A stretch of 64,000 nucleotides of DNA from Sphingomonas sp. TDK1 (GTDB lineage: Bacteria; Pseudomonadota; Alphaproteobacteria; Sphingomonadales; Sphingomonadaceae). Made by a program: the position numbers and the translations under genes. Position 1 is the first letter of the stretch. Each line of letters begins with the position of its first letter. Where the stretch lies: the NCBI RefSeq assembly GCF_001650735.1, contig NZ_LXVY01000044.1:248001-312000 (forward strand). The letters run 5' to 3'. The notes beneath the pieces were generated by a model. It was not told the origin of the DNA, did not search any database, and was given only the letters and a program-made list of their open reading frames with translations. Below are positions 48,325 to 57,333 of the stretch, piece by piece.

Positions 48325-49851
48325 ATGCACCCGGCCGATCATGCCGCGCGCCATCCGCACAGGCCCGCCCTAGTGCTGGCCGAAACCGGCGAGACGATCA
48401 GCTTCGGCACCCTGGACGCGCTGTCAAACCAAAGCGCGTGGCAGTTGCGCGCGCTGGGGCTGCGACGCGGCGACGTGGTTGCGACGCTATTCGCCAATGC
48501 GCCCGAAGTCTTCGTGTTCGGTTGGGCGGCACAACGTTCCGGGCTGTACCAGACGGCGATCTCGAACAAGCTGAGCCCGCGCGACATCGCCTATATCCTG
48601 CGCGATTGCGGCGCGAGGCTGCTGCTCGCCTCCCCGGAGCATGCCGAGCTCGCCCGCACCGCGCTTGCCGAGCTGCCGGAACTCGTGGCCTATCGCTGGA
48701 CCGGCAGCGACGACCGGCTGGGCGACTGGCGGGCGGCGGCATCGCTGCACCCACAATCTCCGATCGCCGACGAAAGCGCCGGCACCGACCTGCTCTATTC
48801 CTCGGGCACCACGGGCCGCCCGAAAGGCGTGAAGCCCGCGCTGCCCACCGGCTCGATCGGCGCCGAGACGCCGCTGATGCGGATGGGCACTACGCTGTAC
48901 GGCATGGGCGAGGACACCATCTATCTCTCCACCTCCCCGCTTTATCATGCCGCGCCGCTACGCTGGGCGATGGCGGTGCAGCAGCTCGGCGGCACGGTGG
49001 TGGTGATGGCGAGGTTTGATGCGGAGGAAACGCTGCGCCTGATCGCGCGCCACCGGATCACCCACGCCACCTTCGTGCCGACCCATTTCGTACGGATGCT
49101 GAAGCTGCCGAAGGCCATACGATCGGCGCACGACCTTTCGTCGCTCCGCGCGGTGGTCCACGCCGCAGCGCCCTGCCCCGTGCCGGTCAAACAGGCGATG
49201 ATCGACTGGGTCGGGCCGATCGTCCATGAATATTATTCGGGCACCGAATGCTGCGGAATCACCGCCCTCTCCTGCGCGGAATGGCTCGAAAAACCGGGAT
49301 CGGTCGGCCGCGCGGTGCTCGGCAAACTGCACGTGCTCGACGAGGCGGGGCGCGAGTTGCCGCCAGGGGAGACCGGCGCGATCTTCTTCAGCGACGGCCC
49401 CGTCTTCGAATACCTCAACGATCCCACCAAGACCGCGGAAGCGCATGACGCGCGCGGCTGGGCGACGCTGGGCGATATCGGCCATGTCGATGCCGACGGC
49501 TATCTGTTCCTGTCCGATCGCAAGAGCTTCATGATCATCTCGGGGGGCGTGAACATCTACCCCCAGGAAATCGAGAACCTGCTCGTCACGCATCCCGCCG
49601 TCACCGACGTGGCGGTGATCGGGGTGCCGTGCGAGGAAATGGGCGAGATGGTGCTGGCGGTGGTGCAGCCCGCCCCCTCGGCGATCGCCGACGCCGCGCT
49701 GGTCGAGGAACTGCGCGCCTTCGCCCGGCAGGAACTCGGCCCGGTCAAGACGCCGCGCCGGATCGACTTCACCGACGCCCTGCCGCGCGAACCCACCGGC
49801 AAGCTGTTCAAGCGGCTGCTGCGCGAGCGCTACATGCCCCCCGCCGTCTGA
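48325..49851 (+). CDS. AMP-dependent acyl-CoA synthetase (CoA ligase)
   Basis: A 508-residue ANL-family enzyme. The P-loop-like ATP motif is LLYSSGTTGRPKGV near residue 155. EYYSGTECCGIT is the adenine motif, TLGDIGHVDADGYLFLSDR the hinge region, and PREPTGKLFKRLLR carries the C-terminal catalytic Lys. It activates a carboxylic acid to its CoA thioester and so starts beta-oxidation. The ATG follows GAAGGAGAGG. It is divergent from the nine-gene operon it feeds. The acid is probably that made by the P450, alcohol dehydrogenase and aldehyde dehydrogenase of the island. Confidence 0.93.
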   Translation: MHPADHAARHPHRPALVLAETGETISFGTLDALSNQSAWQLRALGLRRGDVVATLFANAPEVFVFGWAAQRSGLYQTAISNKLSPRDIAYILRDCGARLLLASPEHAELARTALAELPELVAYRWTGSDDRLGDWRAAASLHPQSPIADESAGTDLLYSSGTTGRPKGVKPALPTGSIGAETPLMRMGTTLYGMGEDTIYLSTSPLYHAAPLRWAMAVQQLGGTVVVMARFDAEETLRLIARHRITHATFVPTHFVRMLKLPKAIRSAHDLSSLRAVVHAAAPCPVPVKQAMIDWVGPIVHEYYSGTECCGITALSCAEWLEKPGSVGRAVLGKLHVLDEAGRELPPGETGAIFFSDGPVFEYLNDPTKTAEAHDARGWATLGDIGHVDADGYLFLSDRKSFMIISGGVNIYPQEIENLLVTHPAVTDVAVIGVPCEEMGEMVLAVVQPAPSAIADAALVEELRAFARQELGPVKTPRRIDFTDALPREPTGKLFKRLLRERYMPPAV

Positions 49852-49859
49852 CGGGGGGC
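49836..49859. terminator. GC-rich hairpin between convergent genes
   Basis: An 8-bp stem (GCCCCCCG at 49836 with CGGGGGGC at 49852) and an 8-nt loop span the CoA ligase stop codon. There is no T-run, so termination is uncertain. It lies between convergent genes, where a terminator is expected. Confidence 0.35.
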
Positions 49860-49867
49860 TTCGCGAT

Positions 49868-50974
49868 TCAGGGGATCAGCACCACCTTCACACACTCGCC
49901 GCGCTTCTGGGCGTCGATCGCCTCGTTGATCGCGGAGAGCGGGAAGGTCTTCACCAGCCGGTCGAACGGGAAACGCCCGGCGCGATGCGCGGCGACCAGC
50001 TCGGGAATGAAGCGCTGCGGATCGCTGTCACCTTCCATGATTCCCACTACCCGCTGGCCATAGGTGATCATGCCGGCAAGATTGATCGTCAGCGCATCCT
50101 CGGCGCGCGGCGGCACGCCGACCAGCCCGAGCATCCCGCGCGACGTAAGGGCGCCGAGCACCGCCTGGATCGCCTCCACCCGGCCGCTCGTATCGAAGGC
50201 GAAGTCGACGCCGTCCGGCAGCAAGGCGCGCAATGCCTCGGTCACGTCGCCAGCGGCGGGATCGATCACCTGCGTCGCCCCCAAGTCGAGCGCAAGCTGG
50301 CGCCGCGCGGCAACCGGCTCGATAAGCACGATCGTCGAACAGCCCTGGATCACGGCACCCATAACCGCGGCGAGGCCAACCGGCCCGCCGCCGACGATCG
50401 CGATGCTCGACCCCGCCGAGCACGCCATCGAGCGCATCACGCCGCCCGCCCCGGTCTGAAACCCGCAGCCGAGCGGCCCGAGGATTTCGAGCGGCGCCTC
50501 CGGGTCCTCGATCTTCACCACGTTTCGCGCGCGCACCACCGCATGGCCCGCAAAGCTCGACTGGCCGAAGAAGTGCGAGGCGATCGCCTCGTCGCCGTTC
50601 GCATAGGCCTTGGAGCCGTCGTCCAGCCGCATCCCCGCATAGTTGAGCGGCGGGAATTCCCGGCAATAGCTGGGCAACCCCTCGTCGCAGCGCGGGCAGT
50701 GGCCGCAGCTCGAAAAGCCGAGCACCACGCGGTCGCCGGGCGCCAGGTCCGTCACCCCTTCTCCCACCGCCTCGACGATCCCCGCGCCCTCATGGCCTAG
50801 TACCGCCGGCAGCGGATAGGGCACGAATTGGTCTCGAAACACCAGATCCGTATGGCACAGGCCAACCCCGACGATGCGCACGAGCACCTCGCCGGCGCGC
50901 GGCGCTTCCACCGCCACCGTCTCGATCGAAAAGGGCCCATGGGGTTCACGGGCAACGGCGGCGAGTGTCTGCAT
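49868..50974 (-). CDS. zinc-dependent alcohol dehydrogenase (aryl/allyl alcohol type)
   Basis: A 368-residue MDR enzyme. GVGLCHTD gives the catalytic Cys, and [15 protein letters not shown] the His and Glu. The structural zinc cysteines are in SSCGHCPRCDEGLPSYC. IVGGGPVGLAAVMGA binds NAD. The layout matches benzyl alcohol dehydrogenase/geraniol dehydrogenase-type enzymes. It follows the AraC gene, P450 and TonB receptor in one leftward operon, so it probably oxidises the alcohol made by the P450 to an aldehyde for the enzyme at 55563. Confidence 0.92.
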   Translation of the reverse strand: MQTLAAVAREPHGPFSIETVAVEAPRAGEVLVRIVGVGLCHTDLVFRDQFVPYPLPAVLGHEGAGIVEAVGEGVTDLAPGDRVVLGFSSCGHCPRCDEGLPSYCREFPPLNYAGMRLDDGSKAYANGDEAIASHFFGQSSFAGHAVVRARNVVKIEDPEAPLEILGPLGCGFQTGAGGVMRSMACSAGSSIAIVGGGPVGLAAVMGAVIQGCSTIVLIEPVAARRQLALDLGATQVIDPAAGDVTEALRALLPDGVDFAFDTSGRVEAIQAVLGALTSRGMLGLVGVPPRAEDALTINLAGMITYGQRVVGIMEGDSDPQRFIPELVAAHRAGRFPFDRLVKTFPLSAINEAIDAQKRGECVKVVLIP

Positions 50975-50986
50975 GCTTTCCTCGGA

Positions 50987-51847
50987 TTATTGGGAGGGGT
51001 GTCGCCAGCTGCTCGGCGTCTGGCCGGCATATTGGCGGAAGGCGCGGGTGAAGTGGCTCTGGCTGGTGAAGCCGGTCATGTCGGCGACCTGCGCGACCGA
51101 AAGGTCGGATTGCCCCAGCAGATCGCGGGCGCGGTCGAGCCGCGCCTTCATCACATATTGGTGCGGCGACATGCCGGTCGCGCGCTTGAACACGCGGCAG
51201 AAGTGCGACGCCGTCAGCCCCGCCTTGGCGGCGAGCGCCTCCAGGCTGTGCTCGGCTTCGGGTCGCGCGAGAATATCGTTCATAATCTGGTGGATGCGAT
51301 AGGCGGAGAAGTCGGCGCTGGGGAACGCGCCCTCGGTGCCCGGCGTGGTTCCGCGCAGGGTATGCGCCTTCAGCGCATCGAGCAGCGTGCCAATATAGGC
51401 GGTGCGTTCGGGCGTGGGCGCGCCGTAGAGCTCTCCCAGAATCTGCCGGGTCAATGCGATGCCCAGCGGATCGGCAAAGGCGAAGCGCATCTCGCGGAAC
51501 TGGTTATAGGCGCTCTGGTCCTGCAACTGCGCGACCGGCACGGAGACGGTGACGACGTCCAGCTCCCCGTCGATCCGCCAGCCGGTGCGGCATCCCGCGG
51601 GCACGATCGTCGCGCAGCCCGGGATCGAGCGCGAGGCGCTCCAATGGTCGGCTTCCCACAACCGGGTATCGGGCTTGCCGCCGACATGGACGACGAACAC
51701 CGGATCCACCAGCGCGGGCAGCTCGTAGCTGCCGATGAACTGGCGCCAGCGGGCGAATTGCCAGGCGCCGATGTTCACGCTGCGATCGGGCGCTCGGCCA
51801 ATCGTATCCGCAATGATGGTTTCGTTGCTCATCGGCCGGTTCGCCAT
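50987..51847 (-). CDS. AraC-family transcriptional regulator
   Basis: A 286-residue regulator. The C-terminal ~100 residues hold two helix-turn-helix motifs: SLEALAAKAGLTASHFCRVF and LSVAQVADMTGFTSQSHFT. The N-terminal ~170 residues form a sensor domain without clear family similarity. The ATG at 51847 follows GGAGAGG. It is embedded in the P450-dehydrogenase operon, 11 nt from the P450 stop, and probably activates the island's two divergent promoters, where the 18-nt motif is repeated. Confidence 0.9.
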   Translation of the reverse strand: MANRPMSNETIIADTIGRAPDRSVNIGAWQFARWRQFIGSYELPALVDPVFVVHVGGKPDTRLWEADHWSASRSIPGCATIVPAGCRTGWRIDGELDVVTVSVPVAQLQDQSAYNQFREMRFAFADPLGIALTRQILGELYGAPTPERTAYIGTLLDALKAHTLRGTTPGTEGAFPSADFSAYRIHQIMNDILARPEAEHSLEALAAKAGLTASHFCRVFKRATGMSPHQYVMKARLDRARDLLGQSDLSVAQVADMTGFTSQSHFTRAFRQYAGQTPSSWRHPSQ

Positions 51848-51858
51848 CGCACCTCTCC

Positions 51859-53088
51859 TCAGGCAGGCCGCAGAATGACGTCGAGGTTCTTGAGGCCGTT
51901 GATGAAATTCGACCGGAACCGTCGCGGCGGCGCTTGCACCTCGAACGAGGTAACACGATCCGCCAGCATGTCGAAGGCGACGCGCAACTGCATCTCCGCC
52001 AGCCGCGAGCCGACGCAGACATGCTGCCCCGATCCGAAACCGACATGCTGCGCGCCCTTGCGTCCGACCAGGAAGCGATCGGCATCGGGGAACACCTGTT
52101 CGTCGCGATTGGCGGAAATGTACCAGAGGACCACCTTGTCCCCCTTCGCCACCTTCTGCCCGCCGATGACCGTGTCTTCCATCGCGGTGCGGCGCATGTG
52201 CATCACCGGGCTGGCATGACGCACCATCTCCGCCGTCGCGGTCTTGAGCAGGCTGCGGTCGGCACGGATCGCCTGCCACTGGTCTGGGTTTGCCGAAAAG
52301 GCCGCGACGCTGTGGCTCAGCGAATTGCGGGTGGTCTCGTTGCCGCCGACCAGCACCAGGATCAGGTTGCCGATGAAATCCCGGAACGGCACCGGTACGC
52401 CGTCGATCTCGGCATTGGCGAGCAGCGAGGCGATGTCCGACGTGGGTTCGGCGCGGCGCGCCTCGAACAGCTCCTGCGCGAAGGCGAAGAATTCGCTGAG
52501 GGTTGCGGCCATCGCCTCGGGGCTCTGGCGGAACTCGGGATCGTCCTCGCCGACAAAGGCGTTGGTCCAATCATAAAGGCTCGGCCACAGATCGCCCGAC
52601 ACGCCGAGCAGTTCGGCCAGTGTCATCAACGGCAGCGGCGCCGACAGGAGCGGTACAAGATTGACCGGCTCGCCGAGCGGAATCGCGTCGACCAGCCGCG
52701 TCACGCGCTCGCGGATCCGCGTCTCGATGTCGCCCAGCCGGCCCGGCGCCAGCGCAGGCATGATGAACTTGCGGTAGCGGGTGTGTACCGGTGGATCGCG
52801 CGAGATGAACGGTACGCCGATCGCCGACTCCCCTGCGCCGGTGAGCCCCACTTCATTCTCGTTGAAGATGCGGTGCCCGCCATTTTCGTGCGCCGAGGAG
52901 AATAGCTGGGGCTGGCGCGATACCTCGACGATATCGGCATGGCGCAGCACCGACCAGAAACCGTCGCCATCGGTTTCGGGCGTCCAGTGGACCGGATCTT
53001 CGCGGCGCAGCGCCGCGAAGAGATCCCAGGGAACCCCAGCCTCGTACAGGCTTGGATCCTTCAGGTCGGCTTGCAGCAATGTTGCCAT
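51859..53088 (-). CDS. cytochrome P450 (alkyl/terpenoid hydroxylase candidate)
   Basis: A 409-residue class I P450. The I-helix shows VGGNETTRNS, the ExxR motif falls in EMVRHASP, and the heme loop is FGSGQHVCVG with Cys358. HMRRTA, KGDKVVLWYISANRDEQVF and SRLAEMQL recall the CYP153 alkane hydroxylases, while GNETTRN also occurs in CYP125-type steroid side-chain enzymes. A terminal methyl hydroxylation followed by alcohol and aldehyde oxidation fits the rest of the island. No ferredoxin gene lies beside it, so electrons must come from elsewhere, perhaps the ferredoxin at 17636. The family within P450 is uncertain. Confidence 0.9.
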   Translation of the reverse strand: MATLLQADLKDPSLYEAGVPWDLFAALRREDPVHWTPETDGDGFWSVLRHADIVEVSRQPQLFSSAHENGGHRIFNENEVGLTGAGESAIGVPFISRDPPVHTRYRKFIMPALAPGRLGDIETRIRERVTRLVDAIPLGEPVNLVPLLSAPLPLMTLAELLGVSGDLWPSLYDWTNAFVGEDDPEFRQSPEAMAATLSEFFAFAQELFEARRAEPTSDIASLLANAEIDGVPVPFRDFIGNLILVLVGGNETTRNSLSHSVAAFSANPDQWQAIRADRSLLKTATAEMVRHASPVMHMRRTAMEDTVIGGQKVAKGDKVVLWYISANRDEQVFPDADRFLVGRKGAQHVGFGSGQHVCVGSRLAEMQLRVAFDMLADRVTSFEVQAPPRRFRSNFINGLKNLDVILRPA

Positions 53089-53090
53089 GA

Positions 53091-55361
53091 TCAGAAACTC
53101 ACCCGGGCGGAGAGGCCATAGGTTCGCGGCATCGCCGGAACCAGGAAGTTGTAGGGGAAGCCGGCACCGCGAAGATCGAGCCCATAGGCATAGGTGCGCG
53201 CGTTGAGCAGGTTGTTGGCGAATGCCTTGAAGGTGAAGCGGTCGACGGTAAGTGCGGCGGTTAGGTTCACCTTGGCATAGCCTTCCTGCTGAAGTTCGCG
53301 GTTCTGCTGCGCCGTGCCCACGGCGTTCACCGCGTTGAACGGCGAAAAATACTGCCGTGAGAAATAGGCGACGCTGGGCGAAAGGGTCAGGCCGGTGGTA
53401 CCCCGCCGGAACAGGGTCAGGTCCGCCCCCGCCTGCGCCGTGAAGCGCGGCGCGAACGGCAGGTCGTTGCCGGACAGGTTGGTGCCCTGAAGGGTCAGTT
53501 CCTTGTAGGTCGAATGGAGATAGCCGGCGGCAGCGTTCAGGGTCAGCGTCGGCGCCACGCGAAGCCGCGCCTCGCCCTCCACCCCATAGACTTCGGCCTT
53601 GGGCGCGTTGACCAGGAAGGAGACCGGTCCCGGCCGCGTGTCCTGCACCTGCTGGTTGCGATAGTCATAGTAGAAGCCGGCCATCGACAGGGTCAGTGCA
53701 TTGTCGAGATAGCGGCCCTTCAGGCCCACCTCATAGGCGTTGACCCGTTCGGGATTGATGTAGTTGATGCCCGCCGACGAGGTATAGCCGCCGCCGTTGA
53801 ACGCGCCAGAGCGATAGCCGCGATTATAGCTGGCATAGACGAGCGTGCCGTTGTCGAAGGTATAGCTGAGCGACACCCGCCCAGTGAGCGCATTGTTACG
53901 GCCATCAAGCTGGTAGCGCGCTGCGGGGTTGTAGGCACAGGTGCCAGGCACGGTGGGGCATGGCACCGTCGTCGCAAGCGGCGTCCGGGCACCATCGACA
54001 TTGCCGGCGAAGAGATAGGCATAGCCGTCGCGATACTGGCTGCGGTCCCAGGTATAGCGGGCGCCGAGCGTGAGGGTCAGCTTTGGGGTGAGCGCATAAT
54101 CGCCCTGTGCAAACACCGCATAGGAGCGGCGGACCTGGCGATAATGCTGGAAGAAGCCGCCGTTGATCGTCGGCGCGATCGCCTGGCCGATGTTGAACGT
54201 GTTGTCCGTGATCGTCTCGTCCCAGCCATAGAAGCCGCCGCCTACCAGCTTCAGCTTGCCCGCATCATAGTTGAAGCGCGCCTCCTCGCTGAACTGCTGG
54301 AATTTCGATTGCCAGTTGATGTCGAGGATATCGAGCGGCGATCCGTCGGCAGCCTGTTGCAGATTCTGCTTGCCGCCGTCGCGCGAGGTGATCGAGGTGA
54401 AGGTTAGCGCCGGCGAGATGGTGTAGGCGATCGTCGCCGATCCACCATAGGCCTCGGTCTTGTTCAGGCCGATGCGGTTCTCGTTGACCTGGAAAAAATC
54501 GAGTCCGCTGCGATAGGGCAGCAGCCCTTGCACGGCAGCCTGGCTGGCGCGATCGCGCCCCCCATAGACTTTGAGCTTGATGTCGAGCGGCCCCTTGCCC
54601 GGCCGGATGCGCAGGGTCGCGCGGCCCTGCAGCGTGTCCTGCGAATTGGCATCGCGGCCACCGGGATAGACATTCTGGATCTGGCCGTCGCCCTTCACAT
54701 AGTTGCCGGCGATCCGCACGCCCAGTTCATCTTCCACCATCGTCGCTTCAATCGCGGCCTGGGCAGTGACGGTGTTGAAATTGCCGTAGCCGGCCTCGGC
54801 ATAGCCCTGGTTGCCGCTAAGCGTCGGCGTCTTGGTGATGAAGTTGATCGCGCCGCCGGTCGTGTTGCGGCCGAACAGCGTGCCCTGCGGCCCACGCAGC
54901 ACCTCTACACGTTCCATGTCGAACAGGCCCATGCCGTGCGCGGTGCGGCTCGCGAGATAGACATCGTCGACATACACGCCGATCGGCGACGCCTGGTTCG
55001 AGTTGTACTCGTTGGCAACGCTGATGCCGCGCAGCGAGAAGTTCGGCTGGGTCGATCCATAGGGACTGCTGACCTGAAGGTTCGGCACCGCCGTCGCCAG
55101 GCTGGCGGAGTTGACGATTCCCTTGCTGGCCAGCGTGTCGCCCCCGATCGCCGAAATGGCGATCGGCACGGTGAGGATCGATTCCGCCCGCCGCTGTGCC
55201 GTGACGATGATCTCCCCGTCGCCCGCCGCGCTCGCCTGCGCCGACGGCGTGGTCTGATCGGGTGCAGCCGGGTCGGTGTCCGCTGCGGACTGCGCATAGG
55301 CCGACACGGGAAGTATCGATGCGACCCCTGCAAGCAGCGCAGCGATGATGCTGGCCTTCAT
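53091..55361 (-). CDS. TonB-dependent outer-membrane receptor
   Basis: A 756-residue receptor. The signal peptide MKASIIAALLAGVASILPVSAYA is followed by a TonB-box-like GEIIVTAQRRAES. The plug contains RGISVANEYNSNQ and GPQGTLFGRNTTGGAINF near residue 145. The barrel ends LSARVSF with the terminal Phe. The ATG at 55361 matches the signal peptide; the frame is open further up. It heads the P450/AraC/alcohol dehydrogenase operon, so it likely imports the hydrophobic substrate of the island. Confidence 0.94.
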   Translation of the reverse strand: MKASIIAALLAGVASILPVSAYAQSAADTDPAAPDQTTPSAQASAAGDGEIIVTAQRRAESILTVPIAISAIGGDTLASKGIVNSASLATAVPNLQVSSPYGSTQPNFSLRGISVANEYNSNQASPIGVYVDDVYLASRTAHGMGLFDMERVEVLRGPQGTLFGRNTTGGAINFITKTPTLSGNQGYAEAGYGNFNTVTAQAAIEATMVEDELGVRIAGNYVKGDGQIQNVYPGGRDANSQDTLQGRATLRIRPGKGPLDIKLKVYGGRDRASQAAVQGLLPYRSGLDFFQVNENRIGLNKTEAYGGSATIAYTISPALTFTSITSRDGGKQNLQQAADGSPLDILDINWQSKFQQFSEEARFNYDAGKLKLVGGGFYGWDETITDNTFNIGQAIAPTINGGFFQHYRQVRRSYAVFAQGDYALTPKLTLTLGARYTWDRSQYRDGYAYLFAGNVDGARTPLATTVPCPTVPGTCAYNPAARYQLDGRNNALTGRVSLSYTFDNGTLVYASYNRGYRSGAFNGGGYTSSAGINYINPERVNAYEVGLKGRYLDNALTLSMAGFYYDYRNQQVQDTRPGPVSFLVNAPKAEVYGVEGEARLRVAPTLTLNAAAGYLHSTYKELTLQGTNLSGNDLPFAPRFTAQAGADLTLFRRGTTGLTLSPSVAYFSRQYFSPFNAVNAVGTAQQNRELQQEGYAKVNLTAALTVDRFTFKAFANNLLNARTYAYGLDLRGAGFPYNFLVPAMPRTYGLSARVSF

Positions 55362-55460
55362 GGTGCCTCTCCATTTTTCGATGAGGCTCTGTTGCGGCCT
55401 CTTCCACTCGAGGGTGTAGCCCAGCCCGCCGCCCAGCGCGTTGCACCGACTTGCCGCGCT

Positions 55461-55478
55461 TTTTGACATTTCTTGCGC
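55461..55478. promoter_or_regulatory. 18-nt motif TTTTGACATTTCTTGCGC, copy 2
   Basis: Identical to the copy at 48244. It lies in the gap between the TonB receptor and the aldehyde dehydrogenase, about 100 bp before the latter's ATG. It has the same orientation relative to the rightward gene as copy 1. Confidence 0.6.
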
Positions 55479-55562
55479 TGCGGGCGGCAAGCGCCGGGCG
55501 ATCTGATACGCCCCCATTCAAGAGCGCGGCCCCGGCATCGCGCCGACGCACAGGAGAGTGAC

Positions 55563-56990
55563 ATGCAGTTTGACGGGCTGTTTTCGATGACCATCGGTGG
55601 GCGCGCGGTTGCCGGCGAGCACCGGTTCGACGTGCTCAATCCGGCCACCGAGGCGCCGATCGCGCAGGCCCCCGACGCCACACGCGCCGAACTGGATGCG
55701 GCCGTCGCTGCGGCACGCGCGGCTTTCCCGGGCTGGGCCGACACGCCAATCGCGACGCGCCGCGCGCTGCTGGAGCAACTGGCCAATGCGCTGATGGCCG
55801 AAATCGACGGCTTCACCCGCCTCCTGACCGCGGAGCAGGGCAAGCCTCATGCTGATGCCCGTACAGAGATCCTCGCCTCCGCCTATTGGCTGCAAGGGGC
55901 GGCGACCCTGGACCTGCCCGTAACCGTCAACGAAGACAGCGCCGAACGCTACAGCGAGACGCGGCACGTGCCGATCGGCGTGGTCGGCGCGATCGCGCCG
56001 TGGAATTTCCCGATGGTGCTGGCGATGTTCAAGCTGGGCCCGGCGCTGCTGGCGGGCAACACCGTAGTGCTGAAACCCTCGCCCTTCACGCCGCTGACGA
56101 CGCTGAAATTCGGCGAACTGGCGGCGGCGATCCTGCCCGCCGGCGTGCTCAACACCATCAGCGGCGGCGACCGGCTCGGCCCTTGGCTGACCGAACATCC
56201 CGGCATCGATAAGGTGAGCTTCACCGGCTCGACCGCCACCGGCCGCCGGGTCATGCAGAGCGCCTCGGCGACGCTCAAGCGCGTCACACTGGAACTGGGC
56301 GGCAATGATCCCGCGATCGTGCTGGCCGATGCGGATGTGGAGGCGCTGGCCGAGCGGCTGTTCTGGGCCGCCTTCGCCAATAACGGGCAGGTCTGCATCG
56401 CCACCAAGCGCATGTATGTGCACGAGCAGGTCTATGATCGCCTGAAGGACGCGCTGGTCGCCTATGCACGCACGGTGAGGTTGGGCGACGGTGCCGAGCA
56501 GGGAACGCAGTTGGGGCCGATCAACAATGCCGTGCAATATCGCCGGGTGCTCGATCTGATCGCGGATGCGCGCGAGCAGGGCTATCGCTTCCTGACCGGC
56601 GACGCGCCGCATGAAGGACCAGGCTATTTCGTCCCGGTGACGATCCTCGATAATCCGCCCGAAACGAGCCGGATCGTCCAGGAGGAACAGTTCGGCCCGG
56701 TGCTGCCGCTAGTGAAGTTTCGCGATATCGACGAGGTGATCGCCCGCGCCAATGCAAGCGACTATGGGTTGGGCGCCTCGGTCTGGGGCAGCGACGAGGA
56801 TGCCGCGCTCGCGGTGGCACGGCGGATCGCCAGCGGCACGGTGTGGATCAACGAGACCCAGCATCTCAGCCCCCTCGCTGCCTTTGGCGGGATGAAGCAA
56901 TCGGGACTCGGGGTGGAAGGCGGCGTGGAAGGGCTACTTGAATATACCAATGCCCAAACGGTCGTTCGCCGTCGCAATGCATCCACCTGA
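55563..56990 (+). CDS. NAD(P)-dependent aldehyde dehydrogenase
   Basis: A 475-residue ALDH. APWNFPM near residue 145 forms the oxyanion Asn site, VTLELGGNDP contains Glu244, and NNGQVC carries the nucleophile Cys278. Cofactor contact is at SFTGSTATGRRV. The ATG follows CAGGAGAG; the longer open frame upstream has no similarity. It would oxidise the aldehyde from the alcohol dehydrogenase at 49868 to the acid used by the CoA ligase at 48325. It is divergent from the TonB/P450 operon. Confidence 0.93.
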   Translation: MQFDGLFSMTIGGRAVAGEHRFDVLNPATEAPIAQAPDATRAELDAAVAAARAAFPGWADTPIATRRALLEQLANALMAEIDGFTRLLTAEQGKPHADARTEILASAYWLQGAATLDLPVTVNEDSAERYSETRHVPIGVVGAIAPWNFPMVLAMFKLGPALLAGNTVVLKPSPFTPLTTLKFGELAAAILPAGVLNTISGGDRLGPWLTEHPGIDKVSFTGSTATGRRVMQSASATLKRVTLELGGNDPAIVLADADVEALAERLFWAAFANNGQVCIATKRMYVHEQVYDRLKDALVAYARTVRLGDGAEQGTQLGPINNAVQYRRVLDLIADAREQGYRFLTGDAPHEGPGYFVPVTILDNPPETSRIVQEEQFGPVLPLVKFRDIDEVIARANASDYGLGASVWGSDEDAALAVARRIASGTVWINETQHLSPLAAFGGMKQSGLGVEGGVEGLLEYTNAQTVVRRRNAST

Positions 56991-57183
56991 TCGTCGCGTT
57001 GCTCGCAGGTCTCGGCTTCATGCCTCGACGTGATAGCTCCCCCTGAAGAGAGCGGCAATGTCTCTGCCAGCTTGGCGATGGTTGGCACCCGGTTAAAACT
57101 CGACTGTCGGTCCGGCTGCATTGGCGTGAACGCCGAGATCTAATACCAACGTGCATTGAGGCGGACTCACCATGCCGCACGCC

Positions 57184-57277
57184 GTCATCCCGGCGAAGGC
57201 CGGGATCCATTCGCCTCTCGGTCACAGTGAAAGCCGACAGCGAGACCCCAATGGACCCCGGCTTTCGCCGGGGTGAC
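57184..57277. repeat. REP-like palindromic element
   Basis: Two 26-nt arms, 57184-57209 and 57252-57277, are inverted repeats matching at about 23 positions. They start GTCATCCCGGCG and GTCACCCCGGCG on their own strands. Each arm is itself a small hairpin with CCGGC/GCCGG. Such elements are scattered in many copies in sphingomonad genomes, and this one lies in a non-coding stretch of 343 bp after the aldehyde dehydrogenase. No transposase is nearby. Confidence 0.75.
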
Positions 57278-57333
57278 GATATGGGGCAGCGATGGGTTCT
57301 TATCCGCGCAACCTGGTATAATCCGTTTCCACG

